Below are positions 9,339-17,067 of a DNA stretch of 64,000 bases, in pieces. Within the stretch, counting starts at the first letter, position 1, and every line of letters starts with the position of its first letter. Source of the stretch: Streptomyces formicae (GTDB lineage: Bacteria; Actinomycetota; Actinomycetes; Streptomycetales; Streptomycetaceae); the NCBI RefSeq assembly GCF_002556545.1, contig NZ_CP022685.1, forward strand, positions 7,728,001-7,792,000, given 5' to 3'. Under the pieces are notes generated by a model that was given only the letters and a program-made list of their open reading frames with translations, was not told where the DNA came from and made no database searches. The translations under genes and the position numbers were made by a program.

Positions 9339-9375
9339 CCGGCCCCGTTCCGTCATCACGGAACGGGCGGGGCCG
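9339..9375 (+). terminator. hairpin terminator after serine hydrolase gene
   Basis: A long G/C hairpin (CCGGCCCCGTTCCGT pairing with ACGGAACGGG-CGGGGCCGG around CATC, with a small bulge) lies 16 bases after the stop. It can serve the rightward gene and also sits between it and the convergent beta-propeller gene. Confidence 0.7.
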
Positions 9376-9472
9376 GACCGCAAGGGGCCGCACGGGTGCG
9401 GACGTCCGGTCTGCTCGGACGAATTCCGTGACCGCTACCGAAAACCCCTAGTGGTCCGGCCTGTTACGGCGA

Positions 9473-10600
9473 TCAGTAGAGGTGGCGGGCGAAGACGTCC
9501 GACTTGCCGTTGGTGTCGCCGGGCACGATGTCGTCGGCCGCGGACTGGAAGACCACGTCGCGCCCACCGGCGCTGACGGCGTCGGTCCCGGCCGAGGCGG
9601 GCTGGGCGGAGACGACCTCGTCGGTGCCCGTCCGCAGGTCGCGCAGCACGAGTGACGGTGCGCTCGTGTCGCGCGGGGCGTACAGCAGATAGCGGCCGGT
9701 GGGGTCGATGGCCAAGCCCTTGACATTCGGCACCAGTTGGTTGGTGCCCGTGCGGATGTCGTGGACGTAGGTGTCGGAGCCCGAGAGGTAGACGACCTTG
9801 CCGCCGTCGTCGCTGAGCTGGACGAGGGACGCCGCCTTGTCCGGGCCCTCGATCGGCCCCGAGGTGGTGGCGCCGGTCCTGTCCCACACGAAGACGTCCT
9901 CCGTCTGGCCGTCCTGGTAGGCGACGTAGCGGCCGTCACCGCTGATGGACGGCTTGGAGGGCTTGGTGTGGGCGAAGGTGGCGACGTTCTGGTTGGCGCC
10001 GCCGTTGTTCCAGTCCTGCACCTCGATGCGCTGGCCGAACGTGGGTTGCCTGGGATAACGGAGGACGTGGGCGGTGTAGCGGCCGTCCGTGTTCAGCGAC
10101 GCCTGGTCGCAGGTGTAGGCCGAGCAGTTGAGCGAAGCCGTCCGTCCCGTGCTCGTCTGGTACTGGCGGATCCGCACGTTGGTGATCCACTCATGCGCGT
10201 AGCCGATGTACTCCCCGTCGCCGCTGATCACCGGGGGCCCGATGGGGGAGAGGTCCCCCATCCGCTGGTTCTGTCCCGTCCGCTGGTCCCGGAGGAACAC
10301 CTTGCTGCCTCCCGACGCGGTGTCGGACGTCAGGTTCGTCGCGGACGACGAGAAGATGACGCGACGGCCGTCGTGGCTGATCGAGGCGTCGGCGGAGTCA
10401 CCGTCGGCCTGCGTGCCGTCGGCCGCGACGCTGATCCTCTCGACACCGGCCGCACCGGCCGCACCGGCGCCCGAGGGCTCGGCCGAGGCGACTCCGGGCA
10501 GCGCCACCGTGACCGCGCAGACCGCGACAGCCGCGCCTAAGACGCCCCGCACACGTCTGGTGACACGTCTGCCGGTCCCCCGATTCACGTTTCCACTCAT
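9473..10600 (-). CDS. secreted TolB/WD40-like beta-propeller protein
   Basis: A 375-residue exported protein made mostly of short repeats of the TolB/PD40 type: SHDGRRVIFSS, SGDGEYIGYA, SGDGRYVAYQ, SDDGGKVVYLSG and similar, each giving one propeller blade of four strands. The N terminus is a signal peptide (RRVRGVLGAAVAVCAVTVALPGVASA, cleavage near residue 40). No catalytic motif was seen, so it is likely a binding or scaffold protein at or outside the cell surface. ATG 10600 is chosen because a G-rich ribosome site (GGGGGGGAAC) sits directly before it and the signal peptide begins there; the in-frame residues further upstream are not export-like. It stands alone and converges on the serine hydrolase gene. 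Confidence 0.8.
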   Translation of the reverse strand: MSGNVNRGTGRRVTRRVRGVLGAAVAVCAVTVALPGVASAEPSGAGAAGAAGVERISVAADGTQADGDSADASISHDGRRVIFSSSATNLTSDTASGGSKVFLRDQRTGQNQRMGDLSPIGPPVISGDGEYIGYAHEWITNVRIRQYQTSTGRTASLNCSAYTCDQASLNTDGRYTAHVLRYPRQPTFGQRIEVQDWNNGGANQNVATFAHTKPSKPSISGDGRYVAYQDGQTEDVFVWDRTGATTSGPIEGPDKAASLVQLSDDGGKVVYLSGSDTYVHDIRTGTNQLVPNVKGLAIDPTGRYLLYAPRDTSAPSLVLRDLRTGTDEVVSAQPASAGTDAVSAGGRDVVFQSAADDIVPGDTNGKSDVFARHLY

Positions 10601-10978
10601 GTTCCCCCCCCAAATAGGACACGATCGTTCGTGATCTCGCCCTCCAGTTCCCCACGGGAGGGTCACCGAAATGCAACCGTGATCGCACTGTGGGGTCAAT
10701 GCATCACATGACGTATAAAGAGGCGCAGTTACTGTCATGTGCGTAGACGGTCGACCGAGGCGCTACGGACCTCGCTGGCGCGTCTCCGGCCGGTGGGGCC
10801 CGTGGGAACGGTGAAAACCTGGTGTGCGGGGGCGACAGAACGGGGTAACGTCGTGTCCATGTTCTTCCAGACGCCGATTTACGAGTGAGCGTGATGGGCC
10901 CCTGCTGACGTCCCGACGTCGCCGCGCCCGTCCCCACCGATGAATCCGTAGATCACTTCACACCATCCGGGAGAACCC
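10601..10978. other. divergent intergenic region with a possible leader ORF
   Basis: This 378-bp region separates the divergent propeller and DUF6243 genes. It holds a small palindrome (CACGA-TCGT-TCGTG, 10622-10635) near the propeller start. A nine-codon ORF, MFFQTPIYE, runs from ATG 10859 to its TGA and is preceded by GGGGTAACGT, a possible -10 region only ~8 bases from the ATG. The rest has no gene that I can support. Confidence 0.4.
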
Positions 10979-11188
10979 GTGAGCAAGAACATCAACAACC
11001 CTGTCGGCATGGGCGGCGGCCAGCGCAAGAAGCAGTCCCGCGCCGAGCGACAGAACAACGGCCCGCACCGCAACCTCGACCGCAAGGGCGCCGCCGACCA
11101 GAAGGCGGAGCTGCTCCGCAAGATGCGCGAGAAGGTGGGCGGCACCGAGGGCGCCGCGAAGACGGGCGACGACGCCGCCCAGAGCTGA
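10979..11188 (+). CDS. small basic protein, DUF6243-like
   Basis: A 69-residue, strongly charged, Lys/Arg/Gln-rich protein (MSKNINNPVGMGGGQRKKQSR, then AERQNNGPHRNLDRKGAADQ). It matches my memory of a small Streptomyces family labelled DUF6243; no function is known to me. It has no hydrophobic core and may be intrinsically disordered or bind nucleic acid, which is inference from composition only. GTG 10979 is supported by a GGGAGA ribosome site at 10970-10975. It is followed by a perfect 18-bp hairpin, so it looks like a well-defined monocistronic gene. Confidence 0.75.
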   Translation: MSKNINNPVGMGGGQRKKQSRAERQNNGPHRNLDRKGAADQKAELLRKMREKVGGTEGAAKTGDDAAQS

Positions 11189-11207
11189 CACAGGCACGGC
11201 AGTACGC

Positions 11208-11246
11208 AGCAGGGCCCGGACCGCGACGCGCGGTCCGGGCCCTGCT
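11208..11246 (+). terminator. perfect 18-bp hairpin terminator
   Basis: Arms 11208-11225 and 11229-11246 (AGCAGGGCCCGGACCGCG and its exact complement) enclose a 3-base ACG loop, 20 bases after the DUF6243-like gene. It lies between convergent genes and may act on both strands. Confidence 0.85.
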
Positions 11247-11353
11247 GTCCTCAGGGAACAGGCGCGGGCAGACTCCGTGCGACGGATGCCCGCGGCGGCA
11301 GTACGTGTCCAGTGATCGGACGGTCAGTGATCGGACTGTCAGTGGCCGGAACG

Positions 11354-11713
11354 TCAGTGGTCGGAATAGCTGAAGTCGCCCATGGTCCAGGCGCTGACGT
11401 CCCCGATCGCCACCCGGTACATCCCGCCCGTCTCCGGGATGCCCACCGTGCCCTGGAGGATCCGGGCGACGTGGAAGTGCAGGTGGGACGGCGGCCCCTC
11501 GTTCTTCGCGGGTGCGTCGAAGACGCCGGAGAACTCGCCGAGGCGGTCCGAATCCTTGAGGACGTCCGACACCCGTTGCCTCCACACCGCTTCGGGGGCC
11601 AGTCGACCGGTGATGACAGCGCCACCGGCGACCACGGTCAGGGACATCTGGTTGCTCCGCCCGGACTCCACCAGGGCGGCGACGTCAACGAGCAGCTCGT
11701 CAGGCTTCGACAT
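11354..11713 (-). CDS. small protein, possibly gas-vesicle accessory GvpU-like
   Basis: A 119-residue soluble protein. The N-terminal half (LVDVAALVESGRSNQMSLTV, then VAGGAVITGRLAPEAVWRQR) resembles my memory of GvpU-type proteins, which carry a short beta-rich region with the pattern L.V.G..ITG.L. The second half has HLHFHVARIL and GMYRVAIGDVSAW, a predicted beta-sandwich. No gas vesicle gene is nearby, so a role in gas vesicles is unsupported by context. ATG 11713 is chosen over ATG 11725, but neither has a strong ribosome site. Codon use is normal for the genome. Confidence 0.6.
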   Translation of the reverse strand: MSKPDELLVDVAALVESGRSNQMSLTVVAGGAVITGRLAPEAVWRQRVSDVLKDSDRLGEFSGVFDAPAKNEGPPSHLHFHVARILQGTVGIPETGGMYRVAIGDVSAWTMGDFSYSDH

Positions 11714-11836
11714 GAGACCAATCATATGGACCGGCGGGGCCGGTGGGACCGGCGAGCCCCGTGATCCGGGCGCTGAACCAGGAGTACCGCGTACCGCCCT
11801 CCCCGGACGACGACTCCGGCGGAGCCGCGCGGACCG

Positions 11837-12652
11837 TCAGTCCGTCGGCGCGAAAGCCGTGATCGCGTCGACGAGCTCGGCCGGGGCTTCCAGTGGGATC
11901 AGGTGACCCGTCTTCGGTATCACCATGAAGTCGGCCCCGGTGAGGCACGGCATCAGGTTGTCGACGAGTACGTCGACCGGCTCGACCTGGTCGTTCTCTC
12001 CGGCGACGACGAGAGCGGGCACGCTGATCATGCGGGTGTGCTCGCAGATGTCCTCCGCGATGCCGCGCAGCGGCCACTCCGTGCGGGCGGCGTCGGCGCC
12101 GCCGCGTGAATCGGCCACGATCCGCGCCTTGACGGCTTCGGGCAGGTCGGTCGCGGTGAGGATGCGGTCCCGTGCGTCGGCGACGGACTCGGCGGAGTCG
12201 TACGCGTGCGCAAGGGCCTGCCCGTACGCGGGGGTGATCCGCGCCGGGGGCTTCGCCGGGCCAGGGCCGACGAGGACGATCCCGCGCAGGGCCGCGGGCC
12301 GGGTCGCCGCGATGAGCTGCGCGACCTTGCCTCCCAGGGAATGCCCGACGAGCAGGTAGTCGGCGACGCCCGCGTCGGCGAGCACGGCGAGGGTGTCGTC
12401 GGCGAGCTGACGGAGCGTATAGGGACCGGGCAGGCCGCCCGAGCGGCTCCACCCGCGGAAGTCGACGGTGATGATGTCGCGACCCGCGAGGCCCTCGACG
12501 ACGAGGTCCCAGGTACGGGCGGAACCGCCCCAGTAGTGCAGGAACATCAGGGTCGGTCGGGTTCCCGGGCGGTGGTCATAAGCGGGCAGGAAGGGCTGCT
12601 GTGCCACGTGACCCTGATCCGGCAGATGAGCTACGAACCCGTCGGGCGCCAC
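11837..12652 (-). CDS. alpha/beta hydrolase
   Basis: A 271-residue alpha/beta hydrolase with all expected elements: the oxyanion region MFLHYWGGSARTWD, the nucleophile elbow GHSLGG (Ser about residue 100), an acid in AGENDQVEP, and the catalytic His in PKTGHLIPLE. The fold resembles haloperoxidase/esterase-type hydrolases; the substrate is unknown. GTG 12652 is chosen because a perfect GGAGG lies at 12656-12660 and the in-frame stretch upstream (proline/arginine-rich) is not protein-like. It is 23 bases downstream of a 35-codon ORF on the same strand, so the two are probably co-transcribed from a promoter near 12800-12860. Confidence 0.88.
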   Translation of the reverse strand: MAPDGFVAHLPDQGHVAQQPFLPAYDHRPGTRPTLMFLHYWGGSARTWDLVVEGLAGRDIITVDFRGWSRSGGLPGPYTLRQLADDTLAVLADAGVADYLLVGHSLGGKVAQLIAATRPAALRGIVLVGPGPAKPPARITPAYGQALAHAYDSAESVADARDRILTATDLPEAVKARIVADSRGGADAARTEWPLRGIAEDICEHTRMISVPALVVAGENDQVEPVDVLVDNLMPCLTGADFMVIPKTGHLIPLEAPAELVDAITAFAPTD

Positions 12653-12675
12653 GCCGCCTCCGTCGACGATGCGGA

Positions 12676-12783
12676 TCAGCCCTGGAGGAATTCCTCGAGC
12701 CGGTCGGAGTCCAGCAGCAGGGACCGCAACTGGGCCAGGGCGACCTCGCGGATTCCGTCCCCAGGTGGCTGTGGGTGGGCCAT
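12676..12783 (-). CDS. 35-residue ORF, possible truncated regulator N terminus
   Basis: ATG 12783 has a strong ribosome site (AGGGGGAC, five bases away) and opens a 35-codon frame ending LRSLLLDSDRLEEFLQG before a TGA. The sequence reads like the N terminus of a larger regulatory protein in which a helix with DSDRLEEFL precedes a sensor domain, but no further domain follows in any frame; the alpha/beta hydrolase begins 23 bases on. It may be a remnant whose promoter and ribosome site now serve the hydrolase, or a genuine small protein. Call made from the ribosome site and codon use only. Confidence 0.4.
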   Translation of the reverse strand: MAHPQPPGDGIREVALAQLRSLLLDSDRLEEFLQG

Positions 12784-12800
12784 CGGTTGTCCCCCTTTTC

Positions 12801-12857
12801 GCCGGCGGCATACGTGGGGCGGACGGGTATCCCCTGCCCACCGCGTATGCCGTCGGC
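12801..12857. promoter_or_regulatory. 14-bp inverted repeat, candidate operator
   Basis: GCCGGCGGCATACG (12801-12814) is matched by CGTATGCCGTCGGC (12844-12857), a 14-bp inverted repeat with a single mismatch and a 29-bp spacer. It lies just upstream of the leftward 35-codon ORF/hydrolase pair and ~155 bases before the rightward STAS gene. It fits a regulator-binding site for one or both divergent units. Confidence 0.45.
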
Positions 12858-13012
12858 AAGGCCAGGAGGGCGCACGGGGGTACACGGGGGCGCAGAGGGT
12901 GCGAGAGTGGATCCGCCCCCTTCACTCTGTGGGATTGGTCGGCTACATTCCGACGTCGTGGAGTGGTCAGGGAGTCGGCCGCCCCTGAGGTGAAATCTGC
13001 TCAGGAGCCGTG

Positions 13013-13342
13013 ATGCTTTTCCCTTATCAAGTCACCAGTCATCTGGTTGTCCCCGTCGAGGACATCATCGACATCGCCAACGCGCCGGGCCTGCGGGTGG
13101 AGTTCACGCGCCTGGTGGAGCGGACGTCCGCCCGCTCGGTCATCATCGACTTGCGTCCGGCCGTGCTCACCCTCGCCGGCGTCGAGGTCCTGGAGGACAC
13201 CCACGCCGCGGCCGTACATCGCAGCCTGCCCCTGGGGGTCAGCGCGCCGCACCGGCTGGCCCGCAAGGTGCTGCACCTCACCGGCGCCGACCGTCTCTTC
13301 CCCGTCCACCCGGACCTACCCACCGCCCTGCAACCACCCTGA
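13013..13342 (+). CDS. STAS-domain protein (anti-sigma antagonist-like) lacking the phospho-serine
   Basis: A 109-residue single-domain protein with the STAS fold pattern seen in anti-sigma-factor antagonists: SARSVIIDLRPAVLTLAGVE, then VLEDTHAA aligns with the beta-strand/helix that normally reads DL..V.F.DSTGL. At the usual phosphorylated serine position there is leucine (LTLAGV), so it cannot be regulated by the classical kinase route, if functional as an antagonist at all. ATG 13013 follows a CAGGAGCC ribosome site. It is followed by a hairpin terminator, so it is a single-gene unit, divergent from the hydrolase pair. It could be a decoy or a stress-signalling partner. Confidence 0.65.
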   Translation: MLFPYQVTSHLVVPVEDIIDIANAPGLRVEFTRLVERTSARSVIIDLRPAVLTLAGVEVLEDTHAAAVHRSLPLGVSAPHRLARKVLHLTGADRLFPVHPDLPTALQPP

Positions 13343-13353
13343 CCCTCTGGGCG

Positions 13354-13396
13354 GGCCGGGGCCGTGAGCACTTCCGGACGCACCACGGCCCCGGCC
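13354..13396 (+). terminator. hairpin terminator after STAS gene
   Basis: GGCCGGGGCCGTG (13354-13366) pairs perfectly with CACGGCCCCGGCC (13384-13396) across a 17-base loop, 11 bases after the STAS stop. Confidence 0.7.
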
Positions 13397-13523
13397 TGTC
13401 CCCTCCCGGCCGTACGGCGCCTCCCGCACGTCGTGCGGCCAGAGGGGTGACCGCACGAGGAACTGGGAGGGGAGCTCCTTCTCCTCGCGCGGCCGGGCAG
13501 CCGTCATCCATCGCCGACTACAG

Positions 13524-14369
13524 ATGACGGCTGCCCTTACCTTGTGCACACTCACTGTGCCCTGGCTGGGGCGCGACGGCACCTGCGCAGATGACAGCAC
13601 TTCACTGCTCCCGAGTGCCGGGGCGGACTCGCGCGAGCTCGGCTCGGATACCAGCGGGGAGTTTCCCTCCCGCGCTGAGCAACTCCCTGAAAGCCACGGC
13701 CGTGACGCGGGACGTGCACCCCGCTCGTACGACGGCCCCCGGCTGTCCCTGAGCGCCCAGGTCCACACGGTCCTGGAGCCGGTCCACTGGCTGCTCGCCC
13801 GAGTCGGCGACGACTTCGTAGTGCGGCAGATCGGCCGGGAGGCGGGCCGCCAGCTGCGCGAAGGCACGCCTGTGGAACGGTTGACCGTCCGGCTCGCGGG
13901 CACGATGATGGACGAAATCCGCGACCTGGGCCGGTGGATCCTCGGCGCGGCCCTGCCCCGCTGGGGCTGCGGCCTTCAGGACTGCGAGAGCGGCACCCTG
14001 TGGACCATCGGCACACCCTGCGAGGTGTGCGCCGAAGCGGTGCACGGGAAGTCCCTGGCACGCCGCCGCACGATGCGCCTGGAGCGGGGCCTGTACCCCG
14101 AGCACGGCACCCGCCCGGCTGCGCGTTCCGTCACCCGGGCCCACGAGGCACCGCCGAAGGATGCCTGCGGCGCCCTCGACGACGGACTGTGCAAGCCCTG
14201 CCGGGCCCTCTGCCGCCCCACCCCCGAAGTACCTGCTCATGCGGCTGCTGAGCCGGAGCGCTGCCCGGTGACCCAGGGCGGCACCTCGTGTAAGCGCAAT
14301 GCGTTGCCAACTCACGGGGTCTGCCCGTCACCTGGCGCAGCGGCTCGCCGGGACCGGGGTATGACGTAG
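13524..14369 (+). CDS. hypothetical cysteine-rich protein
   Basis: A 281-residue ORF with no family that I recognise. The central part is helical and hydrophilic (SLSAQVHTVLEPVHWLLARV, DEIRDLGRWILGAALPRWGC). From there to the end it has at least twelve cysteines, including WGCGLQDCESG, PCEVCAEAV, LCKPCRALC and CPVTQGGTSCK, a spacing that suggests one or two metal-binding knuckles. The N-terminal ~60 residues look less reliable and the true start may be downstream; no clear ribosome site precedes ATG 13524. Codon use is less biased than in its neighbours, consistent with recent acquisition. Possibly from a mobile element; function unknown. Confidence 0.5.
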   Translation: MTAALTLCTLTVPWLGRDGTCADDSTSLLPSAGADSRELGSDTSGEFPSRAEQLPESHGRDAGRAPRSYDGPRLSLSAQVHTVLEPVHWLLARVGDDFVVRQIGREAGRQLREGTPVERLTVRLAGTMMDEIRDLGRWILGAALPRWGCGLQDCESGTLWTIGTPCEVCAEAVHGKSLARRRTMRLERGLYPEHGTRPAARSVTRAHEAPPKDACGALDDGLCKPCRALCRPTPEVPAHAAAEPERCPVTQGGTSCKRNALPTHGVCPSPGAAARRDRGMT

Positions 14370-14690
14370 AGTCAGGCGGTTGCGGAGCCGTGGCTACGGT
14401 GTGAAGAAGATCATCCTGGCGTTTGACCAAGGGGTATGCATCTCCCTTCAGACGGGCCGCGCCCTGGGAGATGACACCAAGCTGGCGCTGGACGGCTGCC
14501 GCGGCACCACAGCGGCGACGCCGACTACATGCACTGGTACTGGTCCGTCTGACAAACCCAAGTATGGCTGTGGGTGGCCTAAGAGGTGATTGCCGAAGCG
14601 GTCAGGCGAGGTCATTCCCGCTGACGTGGAGCGCGATCTTCCGGGATGTTGATCCGATGGCCATCTGTCACGGGAGGACTGCGTCTCGGC
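14370..14690. other. intergenic region without supported gene
   Basis: This 321-bp region lies between the cysteine-rich ORF and the convergent DJ-1-like gene. One 69-codon frame (14380-14589) is open but has a poor start and composition unlike protein. Nothing else can be supported. Confidence 0.35.
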
Positions 14691-15410
14691 TCAGCCTCGC
14701 TCCTTCGACGCGTTGCCCTCGATGCTCTCGATGGCCTCGACGACCTTCTTCGCTGTGGCCTTGGCCGAGCCCGGGTTCTGGCCGGTGACGAGGTTGCCGT
14801 CGGTCACGACGTAGGAGACGAACGGCAGTGTCGCCTTCTCGTAGCGCGCGCCGCGCTCCTTGGCCTTCTCCTCGGCGTTGTAGGGGACCAGTTTGTCGAC
14901 GCGGGCGAGGACCTCCTCGGTCCAGGCGAAGCCCGTCATCTTGCGGCCGGCGATGAGGTAAGAGCCGTCGGAGAGCCGGGTGTTGAGCAGGCCGCAGTAG
15001 CCATGGCAGACCGAGGAAACGATGCCGCCGCGCTCGTAGATCTCGCGGGTGATGCGCTGCAGGCCCTCGCTGTCGGGGAAGTCGTACATCACCGCGTGAC
15101 CGCCGGTGAAGAAGATCGCGTCGTACCCGGAGGGGGCGATCTGGTCCGGGCTCGCCGTGTTCTCGAGCAGCGCCATCTTCCGGGGGTCGGCACGCCACGC
15201 CTTGGCGGTCTTGTCGTAGTTGGGGAACTTCAGCGCGCGCGGTTCGAGCGGCACCGCGCCGCCGGCCGGGCTGACGAGCGTCTGCTCGTAGCCGTGCTCC
15301 TCGAAGACGTGCCAGGCGTGCGTGAGCTCGGAGAGCCACAGGCCGGTGGTGTGGGACGGGTCGTCGTAGTGGCCGACGTTGGTGACGACGTGGAGGACGC
15401 GCTTGGTCAT
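14691..15410 (-). CDS. DJ-1/PfpI family protein (Hsp31-like)
   Basis: A 239-residue member of the DJ-1/PfpI class I glutamine-amidotransferase-like superfamily, closest in layout to Hsp31/glyoxalase III proteins. The reactive cysteine lies in SSVCHGYCGLL with its neighbouring His, and the upstream GGHAVMYDFP gives the conserved acidic/Gly segment. Such proteins detoxify methylglyoxal or repair glycation; protease activity is less likely. ATG 15410 is preceded by a GAAGGAAG ribosome site. It is the last gene of a probable operon with the aldehyde dehydrogenase and decarboxylase-like genes, which fits handling of reactive carbonyl compounds. Confidence 0.88.
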   Translation of the reverse strand: MTKRVLHVVTNVGHYDDPSHTTGLWLSELTHAWHVFEEHGYEQTLVSPAGGAVPLEPRALKFPNYDKTAKAWRADPRKMALLENTASPDQIAPSGYDAIFFTGGHAVMYDFPDSEGLQRITREIYERGGIVSSVCHGYCGLLNTRLSDGSYLIAGRKMTGFAWTEEVLARVDKLVPYNAEEKAKERGARYEKATLPFVSYVVTDGNLVTGQNPGSAKATAKKVVEAIESIEGNASKERG

Positions 15411-15473
15411 GGCTGATCTTCCTTCATGCGGACCGGGATGGCGAGGTGACGGGCCGTCTGAGCCGGTGGTCGG

Positions 15474-17060
15474 TCAGCGGACGCTCAGGGCGCGCAGCGT
15501 CTTGAACGTTCGGGTCAGGATCCGCGCCCACTGCTCGTGCCCGATCCTGCGGGGCGGGGTGAAGCCCTGGAGGCGCTGGTGGGCGACGGTCTGGGCTTCG
15601 GTGTACTTGAGCAGCCCGTCGGCGCCGTGGCGGCGACCGAGGCCGGAGTCGCCCATGCCGCCCATGGGGGCGTCGACGCTGCCCCAGGCGGCGGCGAACG
15701 CCTCGTTGACGTTGACGGTGCCGGCGTGCAGCCGTCCCGCGACCTTGCGGGCCTCGGCGCCGTTGCGGCCCCAGACGCTCGCGTTGAGGCCGTACGGCGT
15801 GGCGTTGGCCATCGCCACCGCCTCGTCGACCGTCCGACAGCGGTAGATCGACACGACTGGGCCGAAGGTCTCGTGGTCGAACAACGTCATCTCCGGGGTC
15901 ACATCGGCCAGGATCGTCGGCTCGTAGAACAGCGGCCCGAGGTCGGGCCGGGCCTTGCCCCCGGTCAGTACGGTCGCGCTTTTCGACACCGCGTCACCGA
16001 CGTGCGAGCTGACGGTCTCGAGCTGCGAGGGGGTGGTCAGCGAGCCCATGTCCACCGAGTAGTCGTAGGCCGCGCCCAGGCGCATGGCCCGGACGCGTTC
16101 GACGAACGCGGTGACGAACGCGTCGTGGAGCTCATCGGCGACGTAGAGCCGCTCGATGGACACACACAGCTGCCCGGCCGAGGGGAAACAGGCGGCGACC
16201 GCGCCGGCGGCGGCCTTCTCGATGTCGGCGTCGGCGAGGACGACCATGGCGTTCTTGCCGCCGAGCTCCAGGGACGCGCCGATCAGCCGCTCACCCGCGT
16301 CGCGTGCGATCTGGCGCCCGCTGGCGGTGGAGCCGGTGAACATCATGTAGTCCCCGCCGGCCATGAGCGCGTCTCCGATGGAGCTGCCACGGCCGACCAC
16401 CATCTGCCACACGTCGGGCGGCAGGCCGGCCTCGCGCATCAGGGCCAGCGCCCACAGCGCGGTCAGGGCGGTCTGGGTGTCGGGCTTCTGTACGACGGCG
16501 TTGCCGGCCATCAGGGCCGGGAGGGCGTCGCCGGCGGCCATGCTGAGCGGGTAGTTCCAGGGCGAGATGACGGTGACGACGCCCTTGGGGTGGTGCAGCT
16601 CGGTGGTGTGGGTCAGCACCGGGATCGCGCCCTTGCGGCGCTTGGGTGAGAGCAGCCGCCGTGCGCTGCGCGCGTAGTAGCGTGCGGTGATCGCGATGTC
16701 GCTGACCTCGAGGAACGCGTCGCGACGGGTCTTGCCGCTCTCGGCCTGCATCAGGTCGAGTGCCTCCTCCTGCCGCTGCAGGAGGAGGTCGTGGAAACGC
16801 AGCATGATGCGCTTGCGGTCGGCCACCGGGGTGGCTGCCCAGCCGGCCTGGGCGGCGCGTGCCCGGGTGAAGGCGTCCTCGACGTCGCCGGGGGTGGAGA
16901 CCGGCAGGTCCGCGAGGGGTTTGCCGGTGTACGGCGAGGTCGTGGTGACCCGCTGGGCACGAGCACCGGCGGCCACCAGGGTGGCCAGGTGGCCGACCCG
17001 GGTTGGCGTCAGCGATGTGGGGAGGGCGGCCTCGACGGGGCCGGTGTTGGTGGTGGTCAT
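15474..17060 (-). CDS. succinate-semialdehyde dehydrogenase-type aldehyde dehydrogenase
   Basis: A 528-residue NAD(P)-dependent aldehyde dehydrogenase, probably of the succinate-semialdehyde type. It shows the family landmarks in order: VISPWNYPLSM (cofactor pocket), FTGSTASGRQIARDAG, the general base Glu in LELGGKNAM, the catalytic Cys in FPSAGQLCVSIER, and EMTLFDHETFGPV. Length fits the larger GabD2-like subgroup. ATG 17060 is preceded by GAGGACAGG. It lies seven bases after the stop of the upstream decarboxylase-like gene, so the two are co-transcribed. Exact aldehyde substrate is inferred only from similarity; other fatty or aromatic aldehydes are possible. Confidence 0.9.
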   Translation of the reverse strand: MTTTNTGPVEAALPTSLTPTRVGHLATLVAAGARAQRVTTTSPYTGKPLADLPVSTPGDVEDAFTRARAAQAGWAATPVADRKRIMLRFHDLLLQRQEEALDLMQAESGKTRRDAFLEVSDIAITARYYARSARRLLSPKRRKGAIPVLTHTTELHHPKGVVTVISPWNYPLSMAAGDALPALMAGNAVVQKPDTQTALTALWALALMREAGLPPDVWQMVVGRGSSIGDALMAGGDYMMFTGSTASGRQIARDAGERLIGASLELGGKNAMVVLADADIEKAAAGAVAACFPSAGQLCVSIERLYVADELHDAFVTAFVERVRAMRLGAAYDYSVDMGSLTTPSQLETVSSHVGDAVSKSATVLTGGKARPDLGPLFYEPTILADVTPEMTLFDHETFGPVVSIYRCRTVDEAVAMANATPYGLNASVWGRNGAEARKVAGRLHAGTVNVNEAFAAAWGSVDAPMGGMGDSGLGRRHGADGLLKYTEAQTVAHQRLQGFTPPRRIGHEQWARILTRTFKTLRALSVR

Positions 17061-17067
17061 CCTGTCC

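Noticed and set aside
6912..9383. 823-codon open frame on the minus strand
   Set aside because: It runs opposite EndoH and the serine hydrolase, both certain genes; long antisense frames are expected at this G+C content.
14380..14589. 69-codon ORF in the gap before the DJ-1-like gene
   Set aside because: No ribosome site, composition (Thr/Gly/Cys run) unlike protein, and no homology that I recognise.
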